5,125 bases of DNA from Azoarcus sp. (lineage in GTDB: Bacteria; Pseudomonadota; Gammaproteobacteria; Burkholderiales; Rhodocyclaceae), in the NCBI GenBank assembly GCA_031258035.1, contig JAIRNL010000219.1, forward strand, positions 1 through 5,125, given 5' to 3'. A model generated the notes under the pieces. The model searched no databases. It was not told the DNA's origin and was given only the letters and a program-made list of their open reading frames with translations. Each line of letters opens with the position of its first letter. Position 1 is the stretch's first letter. Of the stretch, positions 4,837 through 5,125 are shown piece by piece. The position numbers and the translations under genes were made by a program.

Positions 4837-5125
4837 TCAGGCGTCCGCCGCCAGCGCGATGAGGCGTTCGAGCGCCGCGGCGACCGCCTGACGCCGGACG
4901 GCCTCGCGGTCGCCGGGAAAGCGCCGCGTTTCGATGAGAGGGTCGCCGTGCCGCTGGCGCCAGGCCAGACAGATGGTGCCCGCCGGTTTGTCGGCGGTGC
5001 CGCCGCCGGGGCCGGCAATGCCGGTGATCGCCGCCGCGATGTCGGCGTGGCTGTGGGTGAGCGTCCCGGCGAGCATTTCGCGCGCGGTCTCTTCGCTGAC
5101 AGCGCCGTGGCGGGCGAGCGTCAGG
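4837..5125 (-). CDS. CinA C-terminal domain / PncC nicotinamide-nucleotide amidase, 5' end cut by the window
   Basis: The final 96 codons are present; the start lies beyond the right edge (frame phase: first full codon at 5124). The text LARHGAVSEETAREMLAG followed by AAITGIAGPGGGTADKPAGT is the hallmark of the CinA C-terminal domain, including the GAVSE and TGIAGPGGG...KP blocks. A terminal helix (RRQAVAAALERLIALA) ends at a TGA at 4839-4837. PncC removes the amide of nicotinamide mononucleotide to give nicotinate mononucleotide and ammonia, a pyridine-nucleotide salvage step in the cytoplasm. The nucleophilic serine region (TAESCTGG in the family) would lie upstream and cannot be checked. 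Whether this is a stand-alone PncC of about 160 residues or the end of full-length CinA is also open. About 190 bases separate its stop from the IS remnant. Confidence 0.92.
   Translation of the reverse strand, partial: LTLARHGAVSEETAREMLAGTLTHSHADIAAAITGIAGPGGGTADKPAGTICLAWRQRHGDPLIETRRFPGDREAVRRQAVAAALERLIALAADA

Noticed and set aside
4505..4891. Plus-strand 128-codon open frame across the IS remnant and repeats
   Set aside because: It runs antisense to the transposase fragment and then through repeats and the cinA end, with no domain signal.

Overview
The window is high-GC DNA, mostly a tightly packed minus-strand operon of housekeeping and pyrimidine genes. The gene order yqgE-ruvX-pyrR-pyrB-pyrC' and the protein style fit a betaproteobacterium, perhaps close to Rhodocyclales. 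That placement is inference from gene order and residue motifs; no database search was possible.

Layout, read in the direction of the minus strand (right to left). At 5125-4837 is the 3' end of a CinA C-terminal-domain gene (PncC-type nicotinamide-nucleotide amidase). At 4836-4303 is a roughly 530-base non-coding stretch. It holds a small cluster of GTCATT/AATGAC palindromic repeats, a 240-bp internally deleted IS5-family remnant with 15-bp perfect terminal inverted repeats and a frameshifted transposase C-terminus, an 11-bp perfect hairpin, and a candidate -10 element 8 bases from the yqgE start. The operon follows: yqgE (4275-3709), ruvX/yqgF (3716-3240), pyrR (3253-2753), pyrB (2760-1801) and a dihydroorotase-like gene (1790-513). 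Three of its junctions overlap by 8, 14 and 8 bases and the fourth has a 10-base gap, so the genes are almost certainly co-transcribed and translationally coupled. At 512-1, beyond the operon, the plus strand carries what looks like a broken DUF1778 (TacA-like) antitoxin gene without its toxin. The outermost 250 bases have no gene I can support.

Functionally, pyrB encodes the aspartate transcarbamoylase catalytic chain. The downstream dihydroorotase-like protein has lost the HxH metal motif and two further metal ligands, so it is best read as PyrC', the inactive scaffold chain of a class A ATCase dodecamer (PyrB6:PyrC'6). PyrR has the PRPP-binding signature but lacks several residues linked to RNA binding in Bacillus PyrR, and no leader attenuator fits the overlapping junction upstream of it. 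The genome should therefore carry an active pyrC elsewhere.

I found no convincing undescribed system. The points most worth a second look are the pseudo-dihydroorotase, the MITE-like IS derivative upstream of the operon, the orphan antitoxin fossil downstream of it, and the possible leaderless start of yqgE.
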